The notes under the pieces: generated by a model
Told to the model about the DNA's origin: nothing
The model's database searches: none
What the model saw: only the letters and a program-made list of their open reading frames with translations
Translations under genes and position numbers: made by a program
In this document: positions 54,739-64,000 of the stretch, one piece after another
Layout of the letters: every line of letters starts with the position of its first letter
Position numbering within the stretch: position 1 is the first letter of the stretch
NCBI GenBank assembly: GCA_039830025.1
Contig: CP140040.1
Location: 62,001 to 126,000, forward strand
Reading direction: 5' to 3'
From: Buchnera aphidicola (Kaburagia rhusicola ensigallis)
GTDB taxonomy: Bacteria; Pseudomonadota; Gammaproteobacteria; Enterobacterales; Enterobacteriaceae
DNA: 64,000 bases

Positions 54739-55258
54739 TTTTTTTTATGTTGTATGCGATTTTTTTTTTGGTTTTTTAAGTATTTTTTTAGGGTCGTTAA
54801 TAAATTATGTTTCACATAAATTTAATATTGATTCTGATCCTATTGTAGATAAAATTGATGCATTATTACCTCAAACGCAATGTGCGCAATGTAATTATCC
54901 TGGATGTTATGCTTATGCTAGTGCGATTGGAAATGACGGTGAAAGTATAGATAAATGTATTCCTGGCGGTAACGAAATTGTTTTTAAAATTGCGAACTTA
55001 CTAAACCATGATGAATTGAAATACAAAAATTTATGTTCTTCTACAAATATACTCCAAAAAATAGTAATTATTGATGAAAATAATTGTGTTGGTTGTTCAA
55101 AATGTAGATTAGTATGTCCTGTTGATGCTATAGTAGGATCATACAATTTTATGCATACAGTGTTGCCAAGTATGTGCACTGGTTGTGGTTTATGTGTACC
55201 TTTGTGTCCTACGAATTGTATTAAAGAAAAAAAAATATTATATGATAGTCTTTATTGA
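54735..55258 (+). CDS. rsxB: Ion-translocating oxidoreductase subunit B, frameshifted at a T10 tract
   Basis: Ferredoxin-like subunit with a membrane anchor. ATG 54735 (overlapping the rsxA stop) starts [11 protein letters not shown], and then ten T at 54760-54769 are followed by a stop in that frame at 54777-54779. The rest lies in another frame: [31 protein letters not shown] plus a fourth Cys, and two 4Fe-4S clusters ([12 protein letters not shown] and [12 protein letters not shown]). One extra T gives a continuous 174-residue RsxB (E. coli 192) with the hydrophobic anchor joined to the Fe-S domains. Without rescue, only an unanchored fragment could be made from an internal start (ATG 55016). 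Confidence 0.88.
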
Positions 55259-56921
55259 TGGTTTCAAAAGAAATATATATAAATATGTTAATTACGTGAT
55301 AAACATTATTAAAATTTTTTTTTCGTATATTGAAAATATACTTATATTGCGAAAATCAAATGATTTTGATGGAGGAATAGATTTTATGTCTATGAAATCC
55401 AATCAAACATCGTCTAAATTGAATGTCCTCAATACTCCAAAAATATTTACTATTTTAGTAGATGATGTAGTAGTTATAAAAAATAAAATAGTAGTTAATA
55501 TTGGACAGATAGTATTACGTGGTCAAGTATTAGCATTAGGATATAAAAATATTGCTCCCATGCATTCCCCTGCATCCGGTTTAATTACTCAAATTACAAA
55601 TGAAGAATTTAAATTTTTTTCTAATAAACGCTATAGTGTCATTAATATACAGTCTGATGGAAAAGATCGATGGATTAATCGTACTCCAATTCATAATTAT
55701 AAAGATTTAAGTGTCAATAAAATTATTCAGTTTATTTATAATGCTGGAATTGTTGGATTAGGTGGAGCTGGATTTTTATCTTCTAAAAAATTAAAATATT
55801 CTATTAAAAAAGTACATACTTTAGTAGTAAATGCTGCTGAAAGTGAACCGTATGTTACATCTGATGATTGTTTGATGCAAAATTTTGCTACAGAAATTGT
55901 ACAAGGATGTCAAATTGTGATGTGGATTTTGAAAATTAAGTTTGTTTTAATTGCTATAGAAGATGATAAACATTTAGCATATATCAAAGTTCATGATGCA
56001 ATAAATCATCTTTCTGGTTTTGAAATACGAAAAATCAAAAAAAAATATCCATCTGGTAGTAGTAAACAATTAATAAAAACGTTATTTGATCAAGAGATTC
56101 CTTCAGGAAAACATTCAATACATTTGGGAATAATTTTATTTAATGTTGCTACTATTTTTTCTATCAAACGAGCTATATTAAATGGTGAACCTTTAACCGA
56201 AAGAATTGTCACTCTTTCAGATAAAGACGCATTATATCAGAAAAATTTTTTAGTTCGAATAGGTACTCCTGTTAAACATATATTGCTGGAAAATAATATT
56301 AATTTTAAGAGCAATAGTATTATTTTAGGAGGTCCGATAACTGGATTTATAGTTGATAATGTTAATTTTCCAATTTTGAAAACTAGTAACAGTGTTTTAT
56401 TTTTAAAATCTTCACTTTTGAAATATGAGTTAGAACAACCCTGTATACGTTGTACAATGTGTTCTAGAGCATGTCCAATGAATTTATTACCGGAACAATT
56501 ATATTTTTATAGCAAATCGCGTGATCATGATAAATCTAAAGAATATTCTATCCAAGAGTGTATTGAATGCGGAATTTGTGAGCAAGTATGTCCTAGTAAT
56601 ATCCCTTTGTTAACTTATTTTAGAAAAGAAAAACTAAAAATAAACAAAATAATTTTGAAAGAAAATCTATCTACCAAATTTAAAAAGTTATTTTTGTCTC
56701 GTCAATCTAGATTACGTTCTTTAGAATCAATTAATGAAAATATTATATTGTCTAATAGTATTTTAGATAAAAAATTTGAAGAAAATCTCATTTTGGATAA
56801 AAAAATTGAGAATTTGATTACGAACAAGTCTCAAAATATAAGGAAAGTAGAGTTAGAAGCTGCTATAAATCGAGCTAAACAGAAGCAAAAATTGAATAAA
56901 TGTTTAATAGATAGACAATAA
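55242..56921 (+). CDS. rsxC: Ion-translocating oxidoreductase complex subunit C
   Basis: Peripheral subunit with flavin/NADH-binding and Fe-S domains. It is about 559 residues from ATG 55242 against 740 in E. coli. [36 protein letters not shown] and IGTPVKHIL match, and two cluster motifs are present ([12 protein letters not shown] and [12 protein letters not shown]). The long repetitive C-terminus of E. coli is reduced to a single unit, [15 protein letters not shown]. The start is uncertain: ATG 55242 (overlapping rsxB by 17 bases) lies upstream of the conserved region, and a GTG at 55296 is an alternative. Confidence 0.92.
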   Translation: MIVFIDGFKRNIYKYVNYVINIIKIFFSYIENILILRKSNDFDGGIDFMSMKSNQTSSKLNVLNTPKIFTILVDDVVVIKNKIVVNIGQIVLRGQVLALGYKNIAPMHSPASGLITQITNEEFKFFSNKRYSVINIQSDGKDRWINRTPIHNYKDLSVNKIIQFIYNAGIVGLGGAGFLSSKKLKYSIKKVHTLVVNAAESEPYVTSDDCLMQNFATEIVQGCQIVMWILKIKFVLIAIEDDKHLAYIKVHDAINHLSGFEIRKIKKKYPSGSSKQLIKTLFDQEIPSGKHSIHLGIILFNVATIFSIKRAILNGEPLTERIVTLSDKDALYQKNFLVRIGTPVKHILLENNINFKSNSIILGGPITGFIVDNVNFPILKTSNSVLFLKSSLLKYELEQPCIRCTMCSRACPMNLLPEQLYFYSKSRDHDKSKEYSIQECIECGICEQVCPSNIPLLTYFRKEKLKINKIILKENLSTKFKKLFLSRQSRLRSLESINENIILSNSILDKKFEENLILDKKIENLITNKSQNIRKVELEAAINRAKQKQKLNKCLIDRQ

Positions 56922-56963
56922 TGCTATTATATTTTTTTGAAATTAACTTTGCAAAATTAAATT

Positions 56964-58022
56964 ATGGATTATCAATATACTAAAGTTAATGGTATTTTTT
57001 TCTTCAGAAGTACTAATGATATTATGTTATTAGTAATATTAGCTATTGTTCCTGGAATAATAATAGAATGTTATTATTTCAAAATAGCGATATTAATTCA
57101 AATATTACTTGCTAGTTTTGCATCAGTAATATTTGAACTATTTGTTTTGAAATTGCGGAAAAAAGATATTTATACATATTATTTTGATTTTTCTCCACTT
57201 TTAACTGGAATTTTGTTGGGATTAAGTTTGCCTGCTTATTCACCGTGGTGGATGTCTATTATAGGGTCATTTTTTTCTATTGTGATAACAAAACAATTGT
57301 ATGGAGGTTTGGGATATAACATATTTAATCCTGCGATGGCAGGATATGCAATATTACTAGTTTCGTTTCCTGTGTTAATGACTAATTGGTCCTTTCAAAA
57401 TAATTTAATATTACTGGATACACTAAGTTTTAAAGACGTAATGTCAATTATTTTTTTTACTAATTTAGACGATTATTATAAAATAATGTCTCAATTTTGT
57501 GATATACCGACCTTTATAACTCAAGTTACACCTTTAGAACAAATTAGAATACACAATAAAAATGTTTTAGTTAATGTCGCTTCTGTTATGTCTTTTGTAG
57601 ATGAAATAACAATGTATCGTCATTGGATATTAATTAATTTTGGTTTTTTTATAGGAGGTATTTTTTTATTGATTAAAAAAATTATTTGTTGGAGAATTTC
57701 GTTTAGCATTTTATTATCTCTTTTTTCTTGCTATTTATTTGATTTTTTTTATTTAAAACATGACAGTATTTCTCCATTAATTCAATTATTTCTAGGAAGC
57801 ACTATGATAAGTGTTTTTTTTATTGCAACAGATCCTGTTACGACATCAATAACTAAGATAGGACGTATAATATTTGGGGGGTTTATTGGAGTTTTAATAT
57901 GGATTATTAGGACTTTTGGAGGATATCCTGATGCTATATCGTTTTCCATATTGCTTGCTAATTCCCTTGTTCCGTTAATAGATCATTATACTCAACCACG
58001 TATTTATGGGAAAATAAAATAA
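56964..58022 (+). CDS. rsxD: Ion-translocating oxidoreductase complex subunit D
   Basis: Membrane subunit carrying covalently bound FMN. It has 352 residues, the E. coli length. MLLVILAIVPGI, LLTGILLGLSLPAYSPWWM, KQLYGGLGYNIFNPAMAGYA and FFIATDPVTTSITKIGR are conserved. The FMN-attachment threonine is in QVTPLEQ, corresponding to QATPLDT (Thr187) of E. coli. rsxG follows after five bases. Confidence 0.95.
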   Translation: MDYQYTKVNGIFFFRSTNDIMLLVILAIVPGIIIECYYFKIAILIQILLASFASVIFELFVLKLRKKDIYTYYFDFSPLLTGILLGLSLPAYSPWWMSIIGSFFSIVITKQLYGGLGYNIFNPAMAGYAILLVSFPVLMTNWSFQNNLILLDTLSFKDVMSIIFFTNLDDYYKIMSQFCDIPTFITQVTPLEQIRIHNKNVLVNVASVMSFVDEITMYRHWILINFGFFIGGIFLLIKKIICWRISFSILLSLFSCYLFDFFYLKHDSISPLIQLFLGSTMISVFFIATDPVTTSITKIGRIIFGGFIGVLIWIIRTFGGYPDAISFSILLANSLVPLIDHYTQPRIYGKIK

Positions 58023-58027
58023 TTATT

Positions 58028-58657
58028 ATGTTAAAAAAAAATTATTCAATTCCAATAACGTTATTTATGTTTTCTATTGTTACAGCCAGTAGTGTAATTA
58101 TAGTATATTTGTTAACTAAACCTATAATAATGTTGCAAAAAGAATATCATCAAAAAATTATTTTAGATACTATTTTGCCTAAAGATCTTTTGCACAATAC
58201 AGCTACTTCGTGTTTTATTATGAATCATAAACTTTTAGGGGATAATAAAAATCATCGGTTTTGGATAGTTAAAAAAAATAATAAAATAAAAGCAGTAATT
58301 TTTGAGACAATAGCACCAGATGGATATTCAGGAAATATAAAAATGATTGTATCTTCTGATTTAAACAACAAAATTTTAGGTGTACGTATATTGGATCATC
58401 ATGAAACTCCTGGATTAGGAGATAAAATTGATATTCACATTTCAGATTGGATCACTAGATTTTCAGGTGTTGTTGTCTCAGGTTTGAATGATTCTCGTTT
58501 TTCTTTAAAAAAATATGGAGGTAATATTGATCAATTTACAGGAGCTACTATTACTCCGTTAGCTGTAGTGAACGCTGTAAAGAGAACTGTTAGTTTAGTA
58601 AAACATGTAGCATTTAAAAATAAAAAATTTGATAATTGTAGTTCTTATTATGAATAG
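58028..58657 (+). CDS. rsxG: Ion-translocating oxidoreductase complex subunit G
   Basis: Single-anchor subunit with covalent FMN. It has 209 residues (E. coli 206). An N-terminal membrane segment covers about residues 9-30. APDGYSGNIKMIV and LDHHETPGLGDKI follow, and the flavinylation motif is FTGATITPLAVVNAV, with the modified Thr in TGATIT. It overlaps rsxE by eight bases. Confidence 0.95.
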   Translation: MLKKNYSIPITLFMFSIVTASSVIIVYLLTKPIIMLQKEYHQKIILDTILPKDLLHNTATSCFIMNHKLLGDNKNHRFWIVKKNNKIKAVIFETIAPDGYSGNIKMIVSSDLNNKILGVRILDHHETPGLGDKIDIHISDWITRFSGVVVSGLNDSRFSLKKYGGNIDQFTGATITPLAVVNAVKRTVSLVKHVAFKNKKFDNCSSYYE

Positions 58658-59339
58658 TTTTTTTAAAATTTTAAATTATGGAATATGGACTAATAATTCT
58701 TCTTTGGTGCAATTACTTGGATTGTGTCCTATTTTGGCAGTAACTATTAACGCTACTAATGCATTAGGATTAGGTTTGATAACAACATTAGTTTTAGTTT
58801 GTACTAATGTTATTATATCAGCATGTAGATATTGGATCCCTAAAAACGTTCGTATTCCTATTTACATAATGATTATTAGTGCTGTTGTAAGTTGTTTTGA
58901 TTGTTTAATTAATGCGTATTCATTGAACTTATATCAGTCTTTAGGTATGTTTATTCCTTTAATTATTACTAATTGCGTTATATGTAGCCGAGCTGATTTT
59001 GTTGCTATAAAGAATTCTGTATTTATTTCGTTTATAGATGGACTATTTATAGGATTAGGATCTACCTTAGCTATTTTTATAATTGGATCTATTAGAGAAA
59101 TTATTGGAAATGGAACGCTTTTCTTTGGTATTGAAAATTTATTTGGGTCTTGGTCGAAGTTGCTTTATGTAAAAATAATTAATTCCAATCATACAATGTT
59201 GTTTTTTTTATATCCGTCAGGTGCATTTATGGTTTTAGGATTTATTTTAGCTGGAAAAAATTTTATAGATAAAAAAATTAGTTCGAACGATTGTTCGTTA
59301 TGTGTAAATAAGTCTTCATCGCGTCAAGGAAAAAAATAG
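58650..59339 (+). CDS. rsxE: Ion-translocating oxidoreductase complex subunit E
   Basis: Integral membrane subunit, homologous to RsxA. It has 229 residues from ATG 58650 (E. coli 231). GIWTNNSSLVQLLGLCPILAV, NALGLGLITTLVL, SLGMFIPLIITNCVI and REIIGNGTLF match. A TTG start seven codons upstream is possible but lies further inside rsxG. The stop is immediately followed by the nth start codon, so rsx and nth form one unit, as in E. coli. Confidence 0.95.
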   Translation: MNSFFKILNYGIWTNNSSLVQLLGLCPILAVTINATNALGLGLITTLVLVCTNVIISACRYWIPKNVRIPIYIMIISAVVSCFDCLINAYSLNLYQSLGMFIPLIITNCVICSRADFVAIKNSVFISFIDGLFIGLGSTLAIFIIGSIREIIGNGTLFFGIENLFGSWSKLLYVKIINSNHTMLFFLYPSGAFMVLGFILAGKNFIDKKISSNDCSLCVNKSSSRQGKK

Positions 59340-59972
59340 TTGCATTGTAATTCACTTAATGAAATTTTATTTATTTTTTCTAAAATCAATCCTGAACCGA
59401 AAACAGAACTAAATTTTTCTTCAAATTTTGAATTATTGATTTCAGTAATGTTATCAGCACGATCTACTGATCGTATGGTAAATAAAGTTACTAAGCGCTT
59501 GTATAGCGTTGCTAATACACCTTTATCTATTTTATCAATAGGTATATACGGTTTAAAGAATTATATAAAAGAATTAGGTTTATTTAATAAAAAATCTTTT
59601 AATATTATTAGAACTTGTGATATTTTATTAAATAGGTATAACGGACAAGTTCCTAATAGTTTTATTGATTTACAATCTTTGCCGGGAGTAGGAAGGAAAA
59701 CTGCCAATGTAGTTTTAAATTGTGCATTTCAAAAAAAAACTATTGCAGTAGATACCCATGTATTCAGAGTTTGTAATAGAATAGGGTTTATACAAGAAAC
59801 AACAGAAATAAAAACAGAACAAAAATTATTGAATATAGTGCCTGAAGCGTTTAAGCTACATTTTCATAATTGGTTTGTTCTTCATGGCCGTTATGTATGT
59901 ATGTCTAAACGTCCAAAATGTTCTATATGTTTGGTGAAACATTTATGTAAGTTCGAGTATAAAAACATTTAG
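59340..59972 (+). CDS. nth: Endonuclease III
   Basis: DNA glycosylase/AP lyase for oxidised pyrimidines. It has 210 residues (E. coli 211). The catalytic Lys120 is in LPGVGRKTANVV (helix-hairpin-helix) and Asp138 in AVDTHVFRV. The 4Fe-4S cluster cysteines are in CMSKRPKCSICLVKHLC. The usual SAQATD reads SARSTD, so Gln41 is Arg. The TTG at 59340 directly abuts the rsxE stop, and AAGGAA precedes it. Confidence 0.96.
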   Translation: MHCNSLNEILFIFSKINPEPKTELNFSSNFELLISVMLSARSTDRMVNKVTKRLYSVANTPLSILSIGIYGLKNYIKELGLFNKKSFNIIRTCDILLNRYNGQVPNSFIDLQSLPGVGRKTANVVLNCAFQKKTIAVDTHVFRVCNRIGFIQETTEIKTEQKLLNIVPEAFKLHFHNWFVLHGRYVCMSKRPKCSICLVKHLCKFEYKNI

Positions 59973-60356
59973 TATAAGTTATGCTTGTAATGTTAATTAA
60001 ATGTTGTTTATATTATCATTTTTATTTTATACGGAATGTAGCAATCATAGACAATGAAATTAAAGTCATGCGTTTTTTTGTATAGCATATATTGTTTATT
60101 TATCGCGTCGTAAGGTTTTTATGCAATTTATGTTATATATTTTATTTGTTTTGACTATTTCATATATATGCTTTATGCATGTTTTTAAACATTTTTGCAA
60201 TGTATTTTTTTCGAGTATTGCTACTATATTAGATAAAATTTTTTAGGTAGAAATCAATGATAGTAAATAATTAAGTAGGAGGTTTAGTTTAACACAATTA
60301 ATAATTTTACTATATTAAAAATTAATTTATGTTGTATTTTAGTATCAGGAAATTTT
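59973..60356. other. Intergenic region between nth and tyrS
   Basis: About 385 bases. No gene, RNA or convincing terminator is recognisable. The tyrS promoter should be here. Confidence 0.45.
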
Positions 60357-61631
60357 ATGCATCGAGTTAATTTAATTCATGAATTTAAACAAAGAAATTT
60401 AATAGCCCAAATAACTAATGAACAAAAATTAATGTGCTTAGTTCAGAATGACAATATTTCTTTGTATTGCGGTTTCGATATAACTGCGGAAAGTTTGCAT
60501 ATAGGTCATATTCTGCCATTATTATGCTTAAAACGATTTCAGACATTTGGTCATAAGCCTGTTGTTTTATTAGGAGGCGCAACAAGTTTAATTGGAGATC
60601 CAAGTTTTAAAAATTCCGAAAGACAATTGAATTCAATAGCACGGATTAATGTTTGGAAAAAAACAATTACTGATCAGATTTCTTTATTTTTAGATTTTAA
60701 TTTAAGTTTTAGTAGTGCAATGATTGTAAATAATTATGAATGGTTCGAAGATTTATCTTTATTAACATTTTTACGCGTTGTAGGAAAAAAGTTTTCTATT
60801 AAAAAAATGATTACTCGAGATGCAGTCAAGAAACGAATTAATCGCGAAGGAACAGGAATTTCGTTTACAGAATTTTCTTACAATTTGTTGCAAGCTTATG
60901 ATTTTTCTTTTTTACATCATAAGTATAATATAATATTACAAATTGGTGGATCTGATCAATGGGGAAATATTGTATCTGGAATTGAATTAATTCGAAAATT
61001 ATATAAAAATGAGGCATTTGGTTTAACGTTGCCCTTACTAACACAAAAAAATGGAATGAAATTTGGAAAAACAGAAAATAATACAGTATGGTTAGATTCA
61101 AATAAAACTAGTCCTTATAAATTTTATCAATATTGGATTAACATATCTGATAGTGATGTATATAAATTTTTAAAGTTTTTTACTGTTTTAAATATATCTG
61201 AAATAGATGCTATGGAAGTTTTTACTTCTAGTATTAAGTTAAATGAAGCTAAATTATTTTTGGCAAAGTACCTTACTAAAATAGTACATGGTCAACACGG
61301 AATTCAAGCAGCTCAGCGTATTTCTTCGTGTTTGTTTTATGGTAATTTTTCTAATATGAAAGAATCTGATTTTTTTCAATTAGAACAAGACGGTATTCCT
61401 TCAATTAATGTATCAGGTGTTCGAGATTTACAGCAAGTATTAGTTGACTCTTGTTTAGCCCAATCTCGTACTCAAGCTAGAAATATGATTCTATCTAATT
61501 CTATTTCTATTAATGATGTTATAAAGAATGATGTAATGTACATTCTTTCAAATAATGATATCTTATTTAGAAGATATACGTTGTTGTCTCGAGGAAAAAA
61601 AAATTTTTGTTTGATATGTTGGAATAAATGA
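60357..61631 (+). CDS. tyrS: Tyrosyl-tRNA synthetase
   Basis: Charges tRNA-Tyr. It is 424 residues, the E. coli length. YCGFDITAESLHIGHILPL contains the HIGH motif. QIGGSDQWGNIVSGIELI and the KMSKS-equivalent KFGKTENN complete the catalytic core, and a C-terminal S4-like RNA-binding domain follows (LAQSRTQARNMI). AGGAAA precedes the ATG. It converges on sufA with 48 bases between. Confidence 0.97.
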   Translation: MHRVNLIHEFKQRNLIAQITNEQKLMCLVQNDNISLYCGFDITAESLHIGHILPLLCLKRFQTFGHKPVVLLGGATSLIGDPSFKNSERQLNSIARINVWKKTITDQISLFLDFNLSFSSAMIVNNYEWFEDLSLLTFLRVVGKKFSIKKMITRDAVKKRINREGTGISFTEFSYNLLQAYDFSFLHHKYNIILQIGGSDQWGNIVSGIELIRKLYKNEAFGLTLPLLTQKNGMKFGKTENNTVWLDSNKTSPYKFYQYWINISDSDVYKFLKFFTVLNISEIDAMEVFTSSIKLNEAKLFLAKYLTKIVHGQHGIQAAQRISSCLFYGNFSNMKESDFFQLEQDGIPSINVSGVRDLQQVLVDSCLAQSRTQARNMILSNSISINDVIKNDVMYILSNNDILFRRYTLLSRGKKNFCLICWNK

Positions 61632-61679
61632 TAATATTTATATGTATTTTGATAAAACGTCTTTTTTAAAATATAGAAA

Positions 61680-62057
61680 TTATATATCAAAACTTTCTCC
61701 GCAACCACAAAAATTTCTTATTTTGTCATTTTTGAATTGAAATATATAATTTATACCTTTTTTAACGAAATCTATTTTTATTCCGTCTAATATTAATATG
61801 TGTTGAAAATGTATTAATATTAATATTTTTTTAGAAATAAAACTAATATCGGTATCGCATATTGTTTTTATTGGTTCCATGAAATATTTCATTCCAGCAC
61901 ATCCTGATTTTTTTATTCCTAATTTAATTCCCTTTTTATTTTCTTTTTTTATTAATTTATAGATTTGTTTTTCTGCATGGTAGCTTATTTTTATTCCTTG
62001 AATATTTTTAGTGTATTTTTTTGTGGAAAATAAGGTTATATAAGTATTTTCATTCAT
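61680..62057 (-). CDS. sufA: Iron-sulfur cluster assembly protein SufA
   Basis: A-type carrier that receives Fe-S clusters and passes them to apoproteins. It has 125 residues (E. coli SufA 122). The three ligand cysteines are Cys53 (KKSGCAGMKY), Cys117 and Cys119 (FCGCGESF). LDGIKIDFVKKGINYIF matches SufA better than ErpA or IscA, as does the N-terminal extension of about 20 residues. No other suf genes are next to it. Client proteins in this window include Nth, RsxB and RsxC. Confidence 0.88.
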   Translation of the reverse strand: MNENTYITLFSTKKYTKNIQGIKISYHAEKQIYKLIKKENKKGIKLGIKKSGCAGMKYFMEPIKTICDTDISFISKKILILIHFQHILILDGIKIDFVKKGINYIFQFKNDKIRNFCGCGESFDI

Positions 62058-62504
62058 TTTATATTCTCATGTTTATATATTTTGTATGATGTTGGTTTTT
62101 ATTTTAATGAAGGACAAAACATAATACGTTTTTAAACATTAAAATACAAATAAAATTTATGTATGTAAATATATAGCATTAAGTAGTATAATTAATTGTT
62201 ATCTATTATTTTAATAGAAATAAGATATTTTAATTTTTTTTATTATCTATAAATATAGATTTATTGTATTGTATTGGCTAAAAAAATTCAATGGATTTAT
62301 TTAGTAACATTAGTATGTATCATAAATATATTATATAAAATATACAACATTATTTTTACATTTTAGGTTCTATAATTGTTTACAATTTCAAGTTCTAAAA
62401 AATAGATTATTATTCAATTTTTTAGTATTAAAAACTTTTTAGATTTATTTTTATAATTTTTTGTACATATAATGCTTAAGGAAATATAAAGGTATAATGT
62501 TTAT
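62058..62504. other. Divergent sufA/ydiK intergenic region
   Basis: About 450 bases containing no gene that I can support. Promoters for sufA and ydiK should be here but cannot be singled out. Confidence 0.45.
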
Positions 62505-63623
62505 ATGCAAAATAAGCGAGAAAGTATGGATTTACCGCAAGCTATTTTTTCTCTAATATTTATTATTATTATGATTTTTTCTAGTCTATGGATCATGCGT
62601 CCATTTTTTTTAGGATTTTCTTGGGCTAGTATGGTAGTAATAGCAACATGGCCAGTTTTTTTAAAATTGCAATCTTTATTATGGGGCAATCGAGCATGTG
62701 CTGTCATCACAATGATTATTATTTTATTGTTAATTTTTATCATTCCAATTTTTTGTTTAGTGAATAGTTTAATCGACAATAGTACTTCAGTAATTAGTTG
62801 GTTAAGTTCAGAAAATTTAAGATTTCCTGATCTTTATTGGTTACAAGATATTCCCATTATTGGAGTAAAATTGTTTTCTAGTTATCAAAAACTATTAGAC
62901 GAAGGTGGTTCTGAATTAATTACTAAAGTACAACCATATATGGGTAAAACTACTGAATTTTTTGTTGCTCAAGTAGGTCATGTTAGTCGATTTATTATTC
63001 ATTTAATTTTAATGTTAATTTTTAGTTCTCTTTTATATTGGAATGGTGAGAGAATGAGAAACATCATTAGACATTTTGCGGTTCGTTTGGGTTCGCATTC
63101 TGGAGATTCGGTTGTTTCTTTAGCTGGGCAAGCAGTTAGAGCAGTGGCTTTAGGAGTTGTTGTTACTGCATTAGTTCAAGGAATTTTAGGAGGAATAGGA
63201 TTAGCTATTTCTGGTATTCCATATTCTTCTTTGTTAATGATGTTGATGATTCTTTTATGTTTAGTTCAATTAGGACCATTGCCTGTATTAATTCCTGCCA
63301 TTATATGGTTGTACTGGCATGGTAATACTACTTGGGGAACCGTTCTATTCATTTGGAGCTTCATTGTATGTGTATTAGATCACGTATTGCGTCTTGTTCT
63401 TATACGAATAGGTGCTGATTTTCCAACTGTATTAATTTTATCAGGAGTAATAGGCGGTTTGATTGCGTTTGGTATGATTGGTTTATTTATTGGTCCAGTA
63501 GTATTAGTAATATCATATCGTCTTATTTCTTCTTGGATGGATGAAATACCAGCTCCTAGTTCTTTATCAAAAGAATCGATAAAACATTTTTTATTAAAAA
63601 ATAAAATTAAAAATAAAGATTAA
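62505..63623 (+). CDS. ydiK: AI-2E transporter-family membrane protein YdiK
   Basis: Inner-membrane protein of the AI-2E/PerM exporter family; its physiological substrate is not established. It has 372 residues (E. coli YdiK 370), with about eight hydrophobic segments. Long blocks are nearly identical to E. coli: AVALGVVVTALVQGILGGIG, LVQLGPLPVLIPAIIWLYW and LILSGVIGGLIAFGMIGLFI. Such conservation in a shrinking genome implies an important role, perhaps metabolite export to the host (inference). ydiK is near the suf genes in E. coli too. Confidence 0.94.
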   Translation: MQNKRESMDLPQAIFSLIFIIIMIFSSLWIMRPFFLGFSWASMVVIATWPVFLKLQSLLWGNRACAVITMIIILLLIFIIPIFCLVNSLIDNSTSVISWLSSENLRFPDLYWLQDIPIIGVKLFSSYQKLLDEGGSELITKVQPYMGKTTEFFVAQVGHVSRFIIHLILMLIFSSLLYWNGERMRNIIRHFAVRLGSHSGDSVVSLAGQAVRAVALGVVVTALVQGILGGIGLAISGIPYSSLLMMLMILLCLVQLGPLPVLIPAIIWLYWHGNTTWGTVLFIWSFIVCVLDHVLRLVLIRIGADFPTVLILSGVIGGLIAFGMIGLFIGPVVLVISYRLISSWMDEIPAPSSLSKESIKHFLLKNKIKNKD

Positions 63624-64000
63624 TAATATTAATTAAATAATTTATATTTGTTTTTTAATAATAACAATTTATAAAAAATAGTTGAGTTGTTTTGAATGTT
63701 TTAGTGATTATATTTTTTAGATTTTTAATATTTTATTCTAAATTTACATAATATTATTAAAATAACTTTGTAATATAATTATTGATGATATTAATGTTGT
63801 GAATTATTAGTGTAAGTATTTTATTAGTTTTTTTAAACAAAGTTCATTGCGTTAATTATTAATATATTTTTGCATTATAAATTATTTTTGAATAAAACTT
63901 TTTGTAATTACTTTAATATTATTGTTGAAAATTTTAAATACCACGCATAAAAATATATTTAATTATTTTTAAAGATATTTTAAATAAATTATTAGTTATA
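63624..64000. other. Non-coding right end of window
   Basis: About 375 bases of A+T-rich sequence with no gene, RNA or clear terminator. The next gene presumably begins beyond the window. Confidence 0.45.

Noticed and set aside
55016-55258. Separate 80-residue ferredoxin starting at ATG 55016
   Set aside because: The preceding sequence in the same frame encodes the rest of RsxB including its first Fe-S cluster, so this is the C-terminal part of frameshifted rsxB, not an independent gene.

Overview
The window is a very A+T-rich, gene-dense piece of a reduced gammaproteobacterial genome. Gene content, order and protein sequences fit Buchnera aphidicola, the obligate aphid endosymbiont. The evidence is an Escherichia-like backbone with most neighbours deleted, a complete histidine operon, a flagellar basal-body/export cluster without flagellin or motor genes in view, tRNA genes without an encoded CCA, no mobile elements and no CRISPR. 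Further losses at syntenic positions (cysK/zipA, fliK, most of tamB) point to one of the more reduced lineages, perhaps that of Baizongia pistaciae; that strain guess is inference.

Layout. 1-4800: cca (cut by the window edge) converges on uppP, then the sugar phosphotransferase genes crr-ptsI-ptsH. 4.8-6.0 kb is an eroded gap. 6.0-10.0 kb: ligA, tRNA-Lys, tRNA-Val, gltX, tRNA-Ala. 10.4-20.7 kb: flagellar block fliE / fliF-G-H-I-J-[fliK lost]-M-N-(fliO relic)-P-Q-R. 20.9-21.3 kb: rpmB-rpmG. 21.5-24.4 kb: truncated tamB and a long decayed stretch. 24.4-29.2 kb: ppa, tldE/pmbA, rnpB, rsmI, fabB. 30.4-38.4 kb: talA, tktA, dapE, dapA, aroC, smrB. 38.9-46.0 kb: hisGDCBHAFI. 46-51.6 kb: gnd, dcd, metG, tilS, tRNA-Val. 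51.6-60 kb: mdtK, ribE, rsxABCDGE-nth. 60.3-63.6 kb: tyrS, sufA, ydiK.

How it fits together. Gnd, TalA and TktA supply ribose-5-phosphate and erythrose-4-phosphate. These feed the histidine operon (through PRPP) and aromatic synthesis (AroC), while DapA and DapE serve lysine. This is the nutritional-symbiont signature. The flagellar genes retain the MS ring, C-ring and type III export gate. FliG has lost the charged residues used for torque, FliM lacks the CheY-binding N-terminal motif, and fliK is missing, which suits a protein exporter rather than a propeller.

The most notable pattern is decay at homopolymers. fliJ (A10) and rsxB (T10) are each split by a frameshift exactly at a long homopolymer, and each is restored by one extra base. 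A relic of fliO, not expected in this symbiont, lies between fliN and fliP with two breaks of the same sign. These are candidates for rescue by RNA-polymerase slippage.
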